DNA from: Actinobacteria bacterium HGW-Actinobacteria-4 | Lineage (GTDB): Bacteria; Actinomycetota; Actinomycetes; Actinomycetales; Demequinaceae | NCBI GenBank assembly: GCA_002841315.1 | Contig: PHEW01000012.1 | Coordinates: 1-42,348, forward strand | Length of the DNA stretch: 42,348 nucleotides | Direction: 5' to 3' | Shown here: positions 41,760 through 42,348 of the stretch, piece after piece | Layout: each line of letters opens with the position of its first letter | How positions within the stretch are numbered: the first letter of the stretch is position 1 | Notes under the pieces: generated by a model | Told to the model about the DNA's origin: nothing | Seen by the model: the letters and a program-made list of their open reading frames with translations, nothing else | Databases searched by the model: none | Translations under genes and position numbers: made by a program

Positions 41760-41822
41760 AACTGGACACACGTCGCCCATGCCGCTCTTGGGGAACGAGC
41801 CGCAGCACGGCGTCGGCGGGCT

Positions 41823-42348
41823 CTAGCCGGTGAACGCGGCAGAGATGCCGGGCCCTACCGGGTCCACGATCACGGCGTTGGCCGAACCGTCGGCGTCTCC
41901 CGCTTCACCATCGGTGAGATCGTAGGTGATGGTGGTGCCATCGATCTCAGCGTCGACCACCTGGAACCACACGCCGTTCTGGTTCTTCCACAGCGACGTC
42001 GCCGGGCTGGGCAGTTCGAGCTCAACGGTAATGGAGCCGCCGGGAACTGCGATCGCCGCGGTGAAACCGATCGCTGCGAAGGGGAAAGCCACCCCAGCAG
42101 GAGCGGTTCCACCAAGCGAGGCGATGGTGTGCGCTCCCACGCCGCTCACCGTCAGCGCGCCGTAGACACGGCCCACGATCGTGCCGTGAGGGGTGCTCAC
42201 ACTGAACTCAACATACGCGGGCACCGCTTCCACGGCGCCGATGTCGCACGCAGCCGTGCCGTCCCCGTTGCCGTCAAGGGGGCGCAGAATCTGACGCTGG
42301 TCGTGGTCCAGGAAGCACTCTGCCGCCGGTATCGCGTCAATCAAGGGG
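41823..42348 (-). CDS. C-terminal part of a surface protein with choice-of-anchor domains
   Basis: The minus frame is open to the right edge (about 174 codons), so the N-terminus is missing. The start of the visible part, DQRQILRPLDGNGDGTAACDIGAVE, matches the end of the choice-of-anchor Q type right-handed beta-helix repeat. The remainder resembles a choice-of-anchor U domain: SLWKNQNGVWFQV, then ITYDLTDGEAGDADGSANA and VIVDPVGPG. Such proteins are secreted and usually large. No sorting tail or membrane helix follows, and the protein stops after AAFTG. The hairpin at 41745 may end its transcript. Confidence 0.75.
   Translation of the reverse strand, partial: PLIDAIPAAECFLDHDQRQILRPLDGNGDGTAACDIGAVEAVPAYVEFSVSTPHGTIVGRVYGALTVSGVGAHTIASLGGTAPAGVAFPFAAIGFTAAIAVPGGSITVELELPSPATSLWKNQNGVWFQVVDAEIDGTTITYDLTDGEAGDADGSANAVIVDPVGPGISAAFTG

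Overview
The window is high-GC bacterial DNA with dense, short-spaced genes. Many start codons lack a Shine-Dalgarno and instead have a TANNNT -10 box exactly six bases upstream, as in leaderless actinobacterial mRNAs. A zinc anti-sigma/ECF pair with a mycobacterial SigL-type promoter, Psk-type VapB/VapC, a phosphoketolase and PadR/permease-prefix genes also point to Actinomycetota, plausibly Micrococcales. The genus cannot be read from the sequence. No rRNA, tRNA, CRISPR array, integrase or insertion sequence was found.

1-15.5 kb is a defence/nuclease island. It holds an edge-truncated NYN-like gene, a DUF4365-like nuclease, a PDDEXK_4-like nuclease, a decayed DEDDh exonuclease and a two-gene unit ending in a HEPN-like protein. 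A convergent DUF3800 gene and a complete type I restriction-modification operon (hsdM-hsdS-hsdR) follow. Divergent from hsdM is a second HEPN-like gene, then another PD-(D/E)XK protein, a DUF429 protein and a membrane protein.

15.5-21.5 kb carries an ADP-ribosylglycohydrolase and three toxin-antitoxin modules (GNAT/DUF1778 in reversed order, MazEF, VapBC). Interspersed are an RraB-like protein, a Glu/Leu-type dehydrogenase and an alpha/beta hydrolase.

21.5-31.4 kb holds an ECF sigma/anti-sigma/lipoprotein regulon with two matching promoters. It also has a family of GTPases in three states (complete, lacking the C-terminal domain, N-terminal fragment), a membrane-bound alpha/beta hydrolase, phosphoketolase and a DUF3137-like membrane protein.

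31.5-42.3 kb is mostly housekeeping: two lipoproteins, a UvrA paralogue, PadR plus its membrane partner, a beta-propeller protein, gdhA coupled to a second RraB-like gene, a cupin, two paralogous four-helix membrane proteins and the C-terminus of a large surface protein.

Three signals are not explained by the genes. The 10-mer AGCATCGGCC (either strand) occurs 17 times, where a rough composition estimate predicts well under one. Three 6-codon mini-ORFs linked by GTGA overlaps connect the stop of one GTPase gene to the start of the next. A TGAACC-N16-CGTGTC promoter is repeated in front of the sigma gene and the lipoprotein gene.
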